NCBI RefSeq assembly: GCF_023559245.1
Contig: NZ_CP097462.1
Location: 558,001 to 622,000 of the forward strand
From: Sphingomonas sp. KRR8
GTDB taxonomy: Bacteria > Pseudomonadota > Alphaproteobacteria > Sphingomonadales > Sphingomonadaceae
Length of the DNA stretch: 64,000 bases
Reading direction: 5' to 3'
The notes below the pieces were generated by a model. That model worked only from the letters and a program-made list of their open reading frames with translations. It ran no database searches and was not told the DNA's origin. Made by a program: the position numbers and the translations under genes. Numbering within the stretch: the stretch's first letter is position 1; the number at the start of each line of letters is the position of its first letter. Shown here one piece after another: positions 19,608 to 28,459 of this stretch.

Positions 19608-20450
19608 TTCCGCCGCCACGGCTTGCGCCTGCCGATTGAGCAATTCCTCGCCAGCGACACGAGCCAGACGCTCAATCAGCCGTGCCGTCCGGTCGAAACC
19701 CGGGCCAGGTGATCGGCCGTCCGCGGCCAGATAACAGCCACGATCCAGTTCGAGCTGCAGGGCGTGCACGCCAGCGCTCGGCTGGCCGTGGCGTTCGACG
19801 ACGTGACCGCCCGCGTAGGGATCATTGAAGGTTGCCGCGTAACCCGAGTCCTGCGCGGTTCGACGGATGAGGTCGCCCACCCATGCGGCAGCGCTTCGGC
19901 CATGGCGGTCTCCAACCACGAGCGGTGCGAGAGCGGACGGACGAGCCGGCATCGAATGCACGTCCAGCAGCAAGATCTCCCCATGACGCTGCTGAGCCAG
20001 TTGCAGCTGCTTGGAGAGTTGAACGTGGTAGGGGCTCCAGGCCTGCTCCAATCGCGACCGAATATCCGCCCGAGTGAGCGGTCGGCGCCATAAGTCGCCG
20101 TGCCGTGGAGTTCGCGTCGGCACGAGGCCTAGGCCTCCTCGAGCGCGCGCCCCCGGGTCGTGATCCGGCCCCGAGTCCACGAGGTCTGTAGCCATTTCCA
20201 GCGGTCCGCGATTGCAGTCGATGAGCGCCCTCGGTGCGCGGGCAATGACAGCCGCGATGCCGAGCGCCGCCGCCCGCCAGATCAGCCGATCGACCAGCGG
20301 ATCTTCCAAGGTTTGAAGGACATGCCGACCCTGTCGTGCCTCCGCGAGGAGCGCCGGGGAGTAATCGGTGCCTGCATGCGGGACCGAAAGAACGATGGGC
20401 CACCGACCGGTTCCTGGCCTGATGTCGGGAGGCGTTGCTAAGATGCTCAT
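19605..20450 (-). CDS. N-formylglutamate amidohydrolase family protein
   Basis: A 281-residue zinc hydrolase of the HutG/FGase family that would release formate from N-formylglutamate or act on related N-acyl amino acids. Motifs are VLSVPHAGTDYSP near the N-terminus, RALIDCNRGP, ILLLDVHSMPARP (metal-binding region), VVGDRHGRSA and HVVERHGQPSAGVHALQLEL. The length is typical. There are no histidine-utilisation genes nearby, so the substrate is not fixed by context. The gene runs toward the SapC terminator and is divergent from cpdR across a 170-base spacer. Confidence 0.9.
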   Translation of the reverse strand: MSILATPPDIRPGTGRWPIVLSVPHAGTDYSPALLAEARQGRHVLQTLEDPLVDRLIWRAAALGIAAVIARAPRALIDCNRGPLEMATDLVDSGPDHDPGARARGGLGLVPTRTPRHGDLWRRPLTRADIRSRLEQAWSPYHVQLSKQLQLAQQRHGEILLLDVHSMPARPSALAPLVVGDRHGRSAAAWVGDLIRRTAQDSGYAATFNDPYAGGHVVERHGQPSAGVHALQLELDRGCYLAADGRSPGPGFDRTARLIERLARVAGEELLNRQAQAVAAE

Positions 20451-20620
20451 CGATTCCCGCGCTTATCGAATCACTGTTGCTCACTTGTCATAACGGGTGA
20501 TCAGCCAAGCCGTTGCCATTCTTCTGCGCCCGACTTTTCCGTCCATTCACCTCGTAGCTTTGGCGAAGGCACTACAAGGCATGGAAAATGTTAAGCAGCA
20601 GGCGCATAGGAGTGGTCACC

Positions 20621-20998
20621 ATGTTTCGAATCCTGCTGGCCGAAGATGACACTTCGATGCGCGAGTATCTGGCGCGCGCCCTCACTCGCGTTGGTTACGA
20701 CGTCTCCGCCGTTGGTTGTGGAACGGAGGCCATGCCGTTGCTCGAGGTGGGGCGTTTCGATCTGCTCCTGACAGATATCGTGATGCCTGAGATGGATGGC
20801 ATCGAGCTGGCGCAGAAGGCCGCGGTCATTGACCCGGCGATCCGCGTGATGTTCATCACCGGCTTTGCGGCAGTGGCACTGCAAAGCGGCCGCACGGCTC
20901 CGGAAGCGAAGCTGCTGAGCAAGCCCTTCCACCTCAAGGACCTTGTCGCTGAGGTTGATCGCATCTTCCAGACCGAAGACCAGCACGGACGCCTGTAA
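20621..20998 (+). CDS. cpdR: Cell-cycle response regulator CpdR
   Basis: A single-domain receiver of 125 residues. In Caulobacter its homologue switches ClpXP proteolysis of cell-cycle regulators and localises the protease to the pole when unphosphorylated. The acidic pocket is E8-D9-D10, the phospho-acceptor is D52 in LLLTDIVMPEMDGIELA, and T80 and K101 (LLSKPFHLKDLV) complete the switch. The stretch MFITGFAAVAL and the KPFHL motif are diagnostic of CpdR. The start at ATG 20621 follows AGGAG with seven bases of spacing; the frame is open from 20588. The tail ends in EDQHGRL. Confidence 0.92.
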   Translation: MFRILLAEDDTSMREYLARALTRVGYDVSAVGCGTEAMPLLEVGRFDLLLTDIVMPEMDGIELAQKAAVIDPAIRVMFITGFAAVALQSGRTAPEAKLLSKPFHLKDLVAEVDRIFQTEDQHGRL

Positions 20999-21052
20999 CC
21001 TCGTAAAACGGGTTGCGCGCCTGCCCAAGTCCGACTAGTTGGCCCGTCGAGT

Positions 21053-21127
21053 GGGCGTGTAGCTCAGTGGTAGAGCACTGTGTTGACATCGCAGGGGTCG
21101 CAAGTTCAATCCTTGCCACGCCCACCA
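21053..21127 (+). tRNA. tRNA-Val (anticodon GAC)
   Basis: A complete cloverleaf can be folded by eye. The acceptor stem pairs gggcgtg with cacgccc and is followed by discriminator A and an encoded CCA (21125-21127). The D arm is gctc/gagc. The anticodon arm is ctgtg-ttgacat-cgcag with anticodon GAC. The variable loop is gggtc, and the T arm is gcaag-ttcaatc-cttgc. It reads GUC and GUU valine codons. It stands alone downstream of cpdR with no other RNA gene beside it. Confidence 0.95.
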
Positions 21128-21525
21128 TTTTCCCTGTCAGAACGGGGACTCAGGCCACCCTGCGGCAGCTGAACTGTTGCAACCACCCCCGCGAAGGTCC
21201 GATGACGACCCGAAGGTAGGGCCGCGTCTGGTCGGAATCTTTCCAGGCGTTCAGAGCAGTTTTGTCGCTTCTCGCATTCGGACGTGGACCATGTGCTCTT
21301 GGGGGCTCAAGTGATCGGCAGCCAGATGGCGACAGTTTCCCCGGACAAGACCGCGTAGGCTACATCCCCACTGACGCAGTTTGTCTCGCATTCTTCGGGG
21401 AATGCCTCTTGCGCGGGAGAATGGTTTTCGGCGGTGCCTCTGATACTGCTAGGAGGGATCACCCGCCGTTGTCTCTTTGATCGCTTGGCGGTGGCCAGCC
21501 ATGTAACCCGCTTGGAGCGACCACT
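21128..21525. other. Gene-free spacer between tRNA-Val and cysD
   Basis: Nearly 400 bases with no convincing coding sequence. Short open frames on both strands have low-complexity or arginine-rich translations and no ribosome-binding site. No integrase, direct repeat of the tRNA 3' end or long hairpin was seen. The region must contain the cysD promoter and leader. The segment just before cysD ends with GGAG eight bases before the TTG start. Confidence 0.6.
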
Positions 21526-22437
21526 TTGAAGACTCTCACGCACCTCGAAAGGCTCGAAGCCGAGAGCATTCACATCATACGCGAAGTGGTCGCGGAAGCG
21601 GAAAAGCCGGTGATGCTATATTCCGTCGGTAAGGACTCGGCCGTGATGCTGCATCTCGCCCGCAAGGCTTTCTACCCCTCTCCGCCGCCGTTCCCGCTGC
21701 TACATGTTGATACGACCTGGAAGTTCAGGGCCATGTACGAATTGCGCGACCGAATGGCTCGCGAGAGCGGCATGGAATTGCTGGTCTATCAAAATCCCGA
21801 AGCGAAGGAGCGGGAAATCAACCCCTTCAAAGACGGCGCCGTCCACACGGATATGTGGAAAACGGAAGGTCTGAAGCAGGCCCTCGATCTGCACGGCTTC
21901 GACGTGGCATTTGGGGGCGCAAGGCGTGACGAGGAAAAGAGCCGCGCGAAGGAGCGCATCTTTTCATTCCGATCGGCAAGTCACGGTTGGGATCCGAAGA
22001 ACCAGCGGCCTGAACTCTGGAATCTATACAATGCCAAGAAGAAGAAGAGGGAGTCCATCCGCGTCTTCCCGATTTCGAACTGGACTGAGCTCGACATCTG
22101 GCAATATATCCATCTCAACGGCATTGAGATTGTTCCCCTCTACTTCGCGGCGGTGCGGCCAACCTACGAGTGGGACGGCCAGCTGTTCATGGCTGATGAC
22201 GTCGAGCGTCTGGAGCACGTGCTGGGCTACCGCCCCGAGATCACGGAACGTTCGGTGCGCTTCCGCACACTTGGCTGCTTTCCGCTGACGGGTGCGGTCG
22301 AGAGCACGGCCAGCACCCTGCCCGAAGTGATTCAGGAGACCCTGCTCACTACTACCAGCGAACGGCAGGGGCGGGTCATCGACAAAGACGCCGGCGGCGC
22401 AGGCATGGAAGTGAAGAAGCGGCAGGGGTATTTTTGA
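21526..22437 (+). CDS. cysD: Sulfate adenylyltransferase subunit 2
   Basis: The small catalytic subunit of ATP sulfurylase, which makes adenosine 5'-phosphosulfate from ATP and sulfate in assimilatory sulfate activation. The 303-residue PP-loop protein has SVGKDS at residues 33-38, [35 protein letters not shown], and the C-terminal [14 protein letters not shown]. Translation starts at TTG 21526, eight bases after GGAG. The stop overlaps the cysNC start (TGATG), so the two subunits are coupled. Confidence 0.97.
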   Translation: MKTLTHLERLEAESIHIIREVVAEAEKPVMLYSVGKDSAVMLHLARKAFYPSPPPFPLLHVDTTWKFRAMYELRDRMARESGMELLVYQNPEAKEREINPFKDGAVHTDMWKTEGLKQALDLHGFDVAFGGARRDEEKSRAKERIFSFRSASHGWDPKNQRPELWNLYNAKKKKRESIRVFPISNWTELDIWQYIHLNGIEIVPLYFAAVRPTYEWDGQLFMADDVERLEHVLGYRPEITERSVRFRTLGCFPLTGAVESTASTLPEVIQETLLTTTSERQGRVIDKDAGGAGMEVKKRQGYF

Positions 22438-24356
22438 TGCCCGAGCAGGTCACCACCGCAGACCAATCCTACGTCATGGACGAGCTGGTTGCCCGGGACA
22501 TCGACGCTTATCTTGAAGGCCATCAGCACAAGACTATGCTGAGGTTCATCACCTGCGGGTCGGTCGATGACGGAAAATCGACGCTGATCGGCAGGCTGCT
22601 CTACGATTCGAAGATGATCTTCGAGGATCAGCTAGAAGCGCTTCGTTCGGATTCCAAAAGGATCGGGACCCAAGGCCAGGACATCGACTTTGCGCTGCTG
22701 GTTGACGGCCTTGCGGCGGAGCGTGAGCAGGGCATCACGATCGACGTCGCCTATCGCTTCTTCAACACTGAGAAGCGCAAGTTCATCGTCGCGGACACGC
22801 CGGGCCACGAGCAATATACCCGCAACATGGTGACGGGCGCGTCTACCGCCGACCTTGCCGTTATCCTTATCGATGCCCGCAAGGGCGTCCTGACGCAGAC
22901 GCGACGGCATAGTTACCTTGCCCACCTGATTGGCATTCGTAACATCGTCGTAGCTGTAAATAAGATGGACCTCATCGGTTACGATCAGGCGGCGTTCCAC
23001 AAGATCATCGCCGATTATGAGGGGTTTGCGGCGTCGATTGGTATCGAGCGCTTCGTCGCCATTCCAATCTCTAGCTTCAAGGGCGACAATGTTGCCAGGC
23101 TTTCGCTGAACATGCCCTGGTACGACGGACCCACGCTGATCGATCATCTCGAGACTGTCGAGCTCGATCAGTCCGCCGACCAGGAAAAGCCTTTCCGAAT
23201 GCCCGTTCAATGGGTGAACCGCCCTAATCTCGACTTTCGTGGTTTCTCAGGTCTTGTTTCTTCGGGAATGATCGCGGTCGGGCAGGACATACGGGTTTTG
23301 CCCGGGGGCAAGACGTCGGCGATTGAACGCATTGTCACGCTGGATGGGGATCTGGAGCGAGCCGTTGCGGGACAGTCTGTGACCTTGACGCTGTCCGACG
23401 AAATAGACTGCTCCCGCGGCGATGTGATTGCGACGGCGGAAACACCGCCGCAAGTTGCCGATCAGTTCGAGGCGACCATCGTCTGGATGGCCGACGAGGA
23501 GATGCTGCCAGGCCGGTCCTACTGGCTGAAGCTGGCCACGCAGACGGTCGGCGCGACCATCCAGCAGCCCAAATATCAGATCAACATCAACACGATGGAG
23601 CATCTTGCAGCCAAGACGCTGGGGCTCAATGCAATCGGCGTCGCCAACCTTACGACCGATCATCCCCTTGTGTTCGAGCCGTATGCGGAGAACCGCTCGC
23701 TGGGCGGGTTCATCCTCATCGACAAGCTGTCCAATGCGACAGTCGCGGCGGGGATGACCCACTTCTCCCTGAGACGCGCACAGAACGTTCACTGGCAAGC
23801 GCTTGATGTTACACGTGAACGCCGCGCTGAGCTGAAGAACCAGAAACCCGCGGTGCTCTGGTTCACGGGCCTGTCGGGTGCGGGCAAATCGACCATCGCC
23901 AACCTGGTCGAGAAAAAGCTGTCACGGATGAATCGGCACACCTTCCTGCTGGACGGTGACAATGTGCGTCATGGGCTGAACAAGGATCTCGGCTTCACGG
24001 ATGCCGATCGCGTCGAGAACATTCGCCGTGTTGGCGAAGTTGCCAAGCTCATGACGGATGCCGGCGTTATCGTGATCGCGGCCTTCATCTCGCCCTTCCG
24101 GGCCGAGCGCGAGATGGTCCGCCAAATGATGGCACCCGGCGAGTTTTTCGAAATCCATGTCGACACGCCTCTGCAGGAGGCGGAGGCGCGGGATGTGAAA
24201 GGACTCTACAAGAAGGCCCGGGCTGGCCAACTGAAGAACTTCACGGGGATCGACAGTCCTTATGAGGCGCCCATTGCTCCGGACATCAGGATCGACACGA
24301 CAACGGTGACGCCCGAGCAGGCTGCTGACCTGATCATCGATCGGCTCATCCCCTAG
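22437..24356 (+). CDS. cysNC: Bifunctional sulfate adenylyltransferase subunit 1 / adenylylsulfate kinase
   Basis: A 639-residue fusion. The N-terminal CysN is a translation-factor-like GTPase that drives ATP sulfurylase: G1 GSVDDGKST (41-49), [17 protein letters not shown], and NKMDLI. Two beta-barrel domains follow. The C-terminal CysC (from about 460) is APS kinase with P loop GLSGAGKST and [21 protein letters not shown], producing PAPS. The ATG overlaps the cysD stop. Together CysD and CysNC supply PAPS for reductive assimilation or sulfation; no reductase or sulfotransferase gene is in the window. Confidence 0.97.
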   Translation: MPEQVTTADQSYVMDELVARDIDAYLEGHQHKTMLRFITCGSVDDGKSTLIGRLLYDSKMIFEDQLEALRSDSKRIGTQGQDIDFALLVDGLAAEREQGITIDVAYRFFNTEKRKFIVADTPGHEQYTRNMVTGASTADLAVILIDARKGVLTQTRRHSYLAHLIGIRNIVVAVNKMDLIGYDQAAFHKIIADYEGFAASIGIERFVAIPISSFKGDNVARLSLNMPWYDGPTLIDHLETVELDQSADQEKPFRMPVQWVNRPNLDFRGFSGLVSSGMIAVGQDIRVLPGGKTSAIERIVTLDGDLERAVAGQSVTLTLSDEIDCSRGDVIATAETPPQVADQFEATIVWMADEEMLPGRSYWLKLATQTVGATIQQPKYQININTMEHLAAKTLGLNAIGVANLTTDHPLVFEPYAENRSLGGFILIDKLSNATVAAGMTHFSLRRAQNVHWQALDVTRERRAELKNQKPAVLWFTGLSGAGKSTIANLVEKKLSRMNRHTFLLDGDNVRHGLNKDLGFTDADRVENIRRVGEVAKLMTDAGVIVIAAFISPFRAEREMVRQMMAPGEFFEIHVDTPLQEAEARDVKGLYKKARAGQLKNFTGIDSPYEAPIAPDIRIDTTTVTPEQAADLIIDRLIP

Positions 24357-24706
24357 CCGGGCGCTGGTAAAGAACTTCCGTGTCCTTGCTGCGTCGCACA
24401 ATGAACCGCCGCAGTTTCGCGAGGGGGGCCTTGGAGTGAGGCGATTGGGGGAGTGTGCTGCGGTATGCAGAGGGCCACATTGCCGGCCATGCGCTGACCC
24501 AAACCAGTAAACTCCAACCCTTGAACCTGCCGCAATCCTCGCATCGCAAGCATCCAAAATGTGCAATCCGACCGTTTCCCGGTGAAATAATCTCATCAGC
24601 CCACCGGCGCTTGTGCGCCGCAACAGCGGCGGCCATCACTTGGGATTGAGCAAGCGTCGGTCCGTACCGCACACCGGCGATGATGCACTCTGAGGGGGGT
24701 GGACGC
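24357..24706. other. Gene-free spacer between cysNC and amtB
   Basis: About 350 bases. A minus-strand frame crosses the whole spacer but overlaps the end of cysNC and shows no recognisable domain. No glnK gene, clear NtrC site or minus 24/minus 12 promoter could be picked out by eye. It should hold the amtB promoter, because GAGGGGGG lies just before the chosen amtB start. Confidence 0.5.
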
Positions 24707-26104
24707 ATGATTGTCGCCAAGCGGATTCGCCGGCTCGGCAGCGGGATCTTGCTCGCTTCGATTGTGGCCGCTCCCGCTTTTGCGCAGGATCACGCATCGA
24801 TCATCCCCGCCTCAAACAAGGGCGACACAGCCTGGCTGCTCGTCTCGTCCGCCCTTGTGCTTCTCATGGCCATTCCGGGACTTGCCTTGTTCTATGGCGG
24901 CCTCGTTCGGGCGAAGAACATGCTTTCCGTGCTGATGCAGGTGCTGACCATTGTGGCCATCGCCTCGCTTGTCTGGATCGGCTGGGGCTACAGCTTGGCG
25001 TTCACCGGCGGAAACGAGTTCATTGGCGGCTTATCGAAAGCGTTTCTTCACGGCGTCGATGCGACGAGCTTAGCTGCGACTTTCTCGAATGGCGTGTACG
25101 TCCCTGAATATGCCTTCATCGCCTTTCAGATGACCTTCGCATGCATCACTCCGGCGCTCATCGTCGGCGCCTTCGCGGAGCGGGTTCGGTTCTGGCCGCT
25201 GATGCTGTTCGTTGTGATGTGGCTGACCGTCGTCTACTTTCCGGTGGCGCACATGGCTTGGTATTGGGCGGGCCCCGATGCCCAGCCGAGCAACCCCGCC
25301 GATCATGGTCTTCTGTTCGGCTGGGGTGCACTTGATTTTGCCGGTGGAACAGTAGTTCACATCAATGCTGGTATTGCGGGCTTGGTCGGCTGCCTCGTTA
25401 TCGGCAAGCGGCTTGGCTATCAGCGCGAACCACTGCCGCCGCATTCGTTGGTCATGACCATGATCGGCGCCTCGCTGCTCTGGGTGGGCTGGTTTGGGTT
25501 CAATGCGGGCTCCAATCTGGAGGCGAACGGCGTGGCTGCCTTGGCATTCATCAACACCTTCGTGGCGGCGGCGGGAGCGGCGCTGGCTTGGGCGGCGCTT
25601 GAGCAACTGCTGCACGGGAAGTCGTCCCTGCTCGGTGGAGCCACCGGAGCCGTTGCCGGACTTGTCGCGATCACGCCAGCCGCCGGCTATGGAGCGCCGA
25701 GCACGTCCATCGTGCTCGGCGCGGTCGCGTCCGCCGTCTGCTTCTTGTTCGTCACGAAGGTCAAAAACCGCTTCGGTTATGACGATACCCTCGACGTGTT
25801 TGGCGTTCACTGCATCGGCGGGATTGTGGGAGCGATCGGGACCGGCATTGTCGCGTCTCCTGCGCTCGGAGGGCAGGGGGTGCTCGACTATAATGTGCTC
25901 CCGGCCGCGCCAGGCACCTTTCACATGGGCTCGCAGGTGCTGACGCAGATGAAGGCCGTGGCATTCACCTTGCTGTGGTCCGGCGGCCTTTCCGCGCTGC
26001 TTTTCGCGGCCATCGAGAAGACGATTGGCCTACGTCCCTCGAAAGATGCTGAGCGCGAGGGGCTGGACATCAGCGCGCACGGGGAACGCGCGTATAATCT
26101 TTGA
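24707..26104 (+). CDS. amtB: Ammonium transporter (Amt family)
   Basis: A 465-residue inner-membrane channel for ammonium/ammonia. It starts with a cleavable signal peptide (ILLASIVAAPAFAQ), as AmtB does. About eleven helices follow, with FYGGLVRAKNMLSVLMQ, the conserved histidines in GGTVVHINAGIAGLVGCLV and DVFGVHCIGGIVG, and GWFGFNAGS. ATG 24707 was preferred over 24680 because GAGGGGGG precedes it and the signal peptide then begins at once. A glnK gene, commonly next to amtB, is missing here, so PII control would have to come from elsewhere. Confidence 0.95.
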   Translation: MIVAKRIRRLGSGILLASIVAAPAFAQDHASIIPASNKGDTAWLLVSSALVLLMAIPGLALFYGGLVRAKNMLSVLMQVLTIVAIASLVWIGWGYSLAFTGGNEFIGGLSKAFLHGVDATSLAATFSNGVYVPEYAFIAFQMTFACITPALIVGAFAERVRFWPLMLFVVMWLTVVYFPVAHMAWYWAGPDAQPSNPADHGLLFGWGALDFAGGTVVHINAGIAGLVGCLVIGKRLGYQREPLPPHSLVMTMIGASLLWVGWFGFNAGSNLEANGVAALAFINTFVAAAGAALAWAALEQLLHGKSSLLGGATGAVAGLVAITPAAGYGAPSTSIVLGAVASAVCFLFVTKVKNRFGYDDTLDVFGVHCIGGIVGAIGTGIVASPALGGQGVLDYNVLPAAPGTFHMGSQVLTQMKAVAFTLLWSGGLSALLFAAIEKTIGLRPSKDAEREGLDISAHGERAYNL

Positions 26105-26144
26105 TCATCGGCCTGGCGTCGCCTCTTACCAACGCTGAGCTTCT

Positions 26145-26351
26145 TTGGGACGTTCAAGCTGCTATCGGGTCCCGGTGCGAACGCGGCTCAGCATTTGTCG
26201 GCGGAAAACGTCCTATAGATTCGAAGAGGATGCTTTCGACGCGGCTAGCAAAGCCGCACTCCAGCTGTGGCCATATCGCTGCGACAAGTGCCGACTGTTC
26301 CATCTGACCAGCCGCGGAAAGGGACGGCGCCGACCCCGCGCGGCCGAGTAA
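26145..26351 (+). CDS. Possible small zinc-ribbon protein
   Basis: A short frame of 68 codons (TTG 26145) or 58 codons (GTG 26175). The translation ICRRKTSYRFEEDAFDAA then WPYRCDKCRLFHLTSRGKG has a Cys, a C-x2-C pair and a nearby His, followed by a basic tail. I recall tiny alphaproteobacterial proteins with this pattern (C-x-x-K...Y-x-C-x2-C-x3-H), which supports a real gene. No strong ribosome-binding site is seen, and it may be a read-on of the amtB transcript. Its function is unknown. Confidence 0.5.
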   Translation: MGRSSCYRVPVRTRLSICRRKTSYRFEEDAFDAASKAALQLWPYRCDKCRLFHLTSRGKGRRRPRAAE

Positions 26352-26421
26352 GCATTATCCGCTCGCACGAGCGAGGCAGCGCTGTGCCTTTGAGGATCAT
26401 ACAAATCGAAGATCTAAAGTA

Positions 26422-27033
26422 TTATCGCCCGGGCCACATCGCGAGGCTGGTACGGACCACTTCCTCAAGCTGCGACTTGCTTGCCCCGCTGCCGGCCTGG
26501 ACAGACATGCCCTGGAGGATGGCGAGAAGGTAATTGGTGATGCCCTGGACGTCGGTGCCCGGCGGAAGGTCCCCCTCGGCTTTTGCCCGCTCCATGCGGT
26601 CAACCAGAGCCTGCTGCGACGACACTCGGCGCGCCTGTAAGTCGGCACGTACCGACTCGGCCTCTGCACCGCAGGTCACCGAACTGATCACCCGCAGGCA
26701 CCCGCGCGGCTCACACTCGCTGGTCTGCATCTCGAGCGCGCCCCTCAGTAGCCGCTCGGCCACGCCGCGCGACGTGGGGGCGGCAAGCGCTTCGCCGATA
26801 TACGACAGCTTTTCACGCTCATAGAGATCGAGCGCCTTGCGAAAGAGCGATTCCTTATTGCCGAAGGCGGCATACAGGCTGGGCCGGGTGATCCCCATCG
26901 CGTCGGTCAGGTCCGTCAGCGAGGTGCCTTCATAGCCCTTCTGCCAGAAGACGCGCAGCGCCGCCGCCAATGCCTCGTCGACATCGAACTCGCGGGGTCG
27001 GCCCTTGCAGGCACGATGCAGGACAGTTTCCAT
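26422..27033 (-). CDS. TetR/AcrR family transcriptional regulator
   Basis: A 203-residue regulator. The N-terminal helix-turn-helix runs from GRPREFDVDEALAAALRVFW through GYEGTSLTDLTDAMGITRPSLYAAFGNKESLF. The C-terminal ligand domain contains ECEPRGCLRVISS, found in a TetR subgroup whose members often respond to electrophiles or small organic molecules. ATG 27033 was chosen because homology starts there; the frame is open to 27078. It lies downstream of, and in the same direction as, the FrhB-like and pyruvyl transferase genes, with a 51-base gap that holds a possible operator. Confidence 0.9.
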   Translation of the reverse strand: METVLHRACKGRPREFDVDEALAAALRVFWQKGYEGTSLTDLTDAMGITRPSLYAAFGNKESLFRKALDLYEREKLSYIGEALAAPTSRGVAERLLRGALEMQTSECEPRGCLRVISSVTCGAEAESVRADLQARRVSSQQALVDRMERAKAEGDLPPGTDVQGITNYLLAILQGMSVQAGSGASKSQLEEVVRTSLAMWPGR

Positions 27034-27050
27034 ATCGGTCGGTATATATT
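27032..27050 (-). promoter_or_regulatory. Candidate TetR-type operator overlapping the regulator start
   Basis: The minus-strand sequence atataccgaccgatat lies directly at the start codon of the TetR gene. Its ATAT ends form a dyad around the core ACCGACCG, similar to operators of some TetR subgroups built from ACCGACCG elements. The position suggests autorepression. Assigned by eye only. Confidence 0.35.
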
Positions 27051-27084
27051 GTCTAAGTGCTTGATGTCCAGTGAACAACCTAGC

Positions 27085-28455
27085 CTACCGCCGGGCAGCA
27101 CCTAACCAGCGGTCGGCAACCTTGCCAAGCCGCCCATGCCCCCAGGCAAGTGCGCCATACAGGGCAAGGCCGGCGCGAGCAGGGCGCAGGTATAAAGCAG
27201 GCCAGTCCAACCGGTGCGCCGCCCAGGAAAGACGATGGCTCCAGCGGGCGATGGCTGCGCGCGTGCGATAGACCAATTTACGGCGCAGCGGCAGGCTACT
27301 GCCACCAGGCGCTACGCGCTTGCGCGGTTGAACCGGTTTGCGGCGCGTGGACCTCCAGCCCAGCCGATAGGCGAGGCCCTCATGGCGATGGCGGAAGCCG
27401 GCGGCCTGCGTGTCGGCCACGAAGTCGGCATCAACTGGCGTCAACGCGAGGCGACCATCGGCGCTGCCGGCCTTCAGCATCGCCAGCATCTCCGCGTTGC
27501 GGGTCACCACCACATTCGTACCGCGGCCGTCGCTGCTGTATGGTTCCACCCAGGCGTCACCAAAGGCGACGTCGGCGGTTTCCGCGGCTACATCGTCGCA
27601 CCAGTTGCACGCTTCGGACTGGAAGAAACCGGCGCCCCAGTCGCCGTCCGCCAGCCGCCACCAGTCCTCAGCCCGTTGCGACCCATCCGCAAGTGTCAGC
27701 TGCGCTCGGTACCAGTTGGCCGGGCGTCCTTCATCTTTCACCCGATAATCGACCGCGCGGACCTCCGGCATCGGAGTGTGGAGTTGCCAGGCAAAGCTCT
27801 CGACGAAGCGCGCGCTTTTCATGTGCCCGCAGAACAGGCCCAGCGTGTGGGTGATGCGCTCTGCCAACGACGGTTCGGCCTTCCTAGCCAGGTGCACGGC
27901 CTTGATGAAGCAGGGAATGCCAACGATGGCGTATCGGCCCGGCTTTGCACGGATGGTGCGCAGGATGCCGCTCAGTTCCACGGGGTGGTAGCGTGACTTG
28001 GCGCCAGCGAAGAGCTCCTCGACGCTGTGGGACAGGCCGTAGGCGAAAAAGCCGCCACTGTCGGGTTGGGTTGGGGCGACGTGCGCGACCGCGTCGACCG
28101 CGCCTGTGCGGAGCAGCTCGGCCGCCACCCAGCTGACCAGCCCGCCAGAACTTCCGTTGTTGCGAAAGCCCGGTTCGGTGACGTGCCCGACGAAGCAGCC
28201 GGTCAGCGCGCCCAGTCTTTCGTCACGTGGAACGGCCGGGAAGCGCTCGTCGGCGATGATGTTTTCGTTCGCGGCGGCAGGGGAGAAGGGGCAGCGGCGC
28301 GCCACGTCGGTTGAAGGCTGCTCGAACCAGTCGACGGATCCGTGCGGCTCCAGCTGGCGGAAGCGGTTCCATCGCATCGAGCCTCGCGAATCCGCGCTCG
28401 CGCAACTGCCGCAGCCGATGCAAAGGCCCGACCGAACGAGATCGCGGGGCGACAT
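27085..28455 (-). CDS. FrhB-like (coenzyme F420 hydrogenase/dehydrogenase beta subunit family) iron-sulfur protein
   Basis: A 456-residue protein of the FrhB/FdhB family. It begins with a ferredoxin-like cluster GLCIGCGSC (C-x2-C-x2-C) and a later Cys in RRCPFSP. Typical family segments follow: NNGSSGGLVSWVAAELL, YAIVGIPCFIKAV, FCGHMKSARF, CNWCDDVAAETADVAFGDAW and TNVVVTRNAEM. It also has a basic C-terminal tail. Bacterial members without F420 are often found beside polysaccharide pyruvyl transferases in surface-polysaccharide loci, and here the neighbour overlaps or abuts it. The redox substrate is unknown. ATG 28455 is the likely start; TTG 28467 would overlap the upstream stop. Confidence 0.88.
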   Translation of the reverse strand: MSPRDLVRSGLCIGCGSCASADSRGSMRWNRFRQLEPHGSVDWFEQPSTDVARRCPFSPAAANENIIADERFPAVPRDERLGALTGCFVGHVTEPGFRNNGSSGGLVSWVAAELLRTGAVDAVAHVAPTQPDSGGFFAYGLSHSVEELFAGAKSRYHPVELSGILRTIRAKPGRYAIVGIPCFIKAVHLARKAEPSLAERITHTLGLFCGHMKSARFVESFAWQLHTPMPEVRAVDYRVKDEGRPANWYRAQLTLADGSQRAEDWWRLADGDWGAGFFQSEACNWCDDVAAETADVAFGDAWVEPYSSDGRGTNVVVTRNAEMLAMLKAGSADGRLALTPVDADFVADTQAAGFRHRHEGLAYRLGWRSTRRKPVQPRKRVAPGGSSLPLRRKLVYRTRAAIARWSHRLSWAAHRLDWPALYLRPARAGLALYGALAWGHGRLGKVADRWLGAARR

Positions 28456-28459
28456 GGTC

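Noticed and set aside
21053..21525. tRNA-Val as an integration site for a mobile element.
   Set aside because: No integrase, no repeated tRNA 3' end and no foreign-looking genes follow; core sulfate genes come next.
21262..21573. Short open frames on both strands between tRNA-Val and cysD.
   Set aside because: No ribosome-binding site, biased composition, and the minus-strand one overlaps the cysD start.
24346..24720. A 124-codon minus-strand frame in the cysNC-amtB spacer with Cys-x2-Cys-x2-Cys.
   Set aside because: It overlaps the end of cysNC and the start of amtB, has no ribosome-binding site, and no recognisable domain apart from the chance-like cysteine run.
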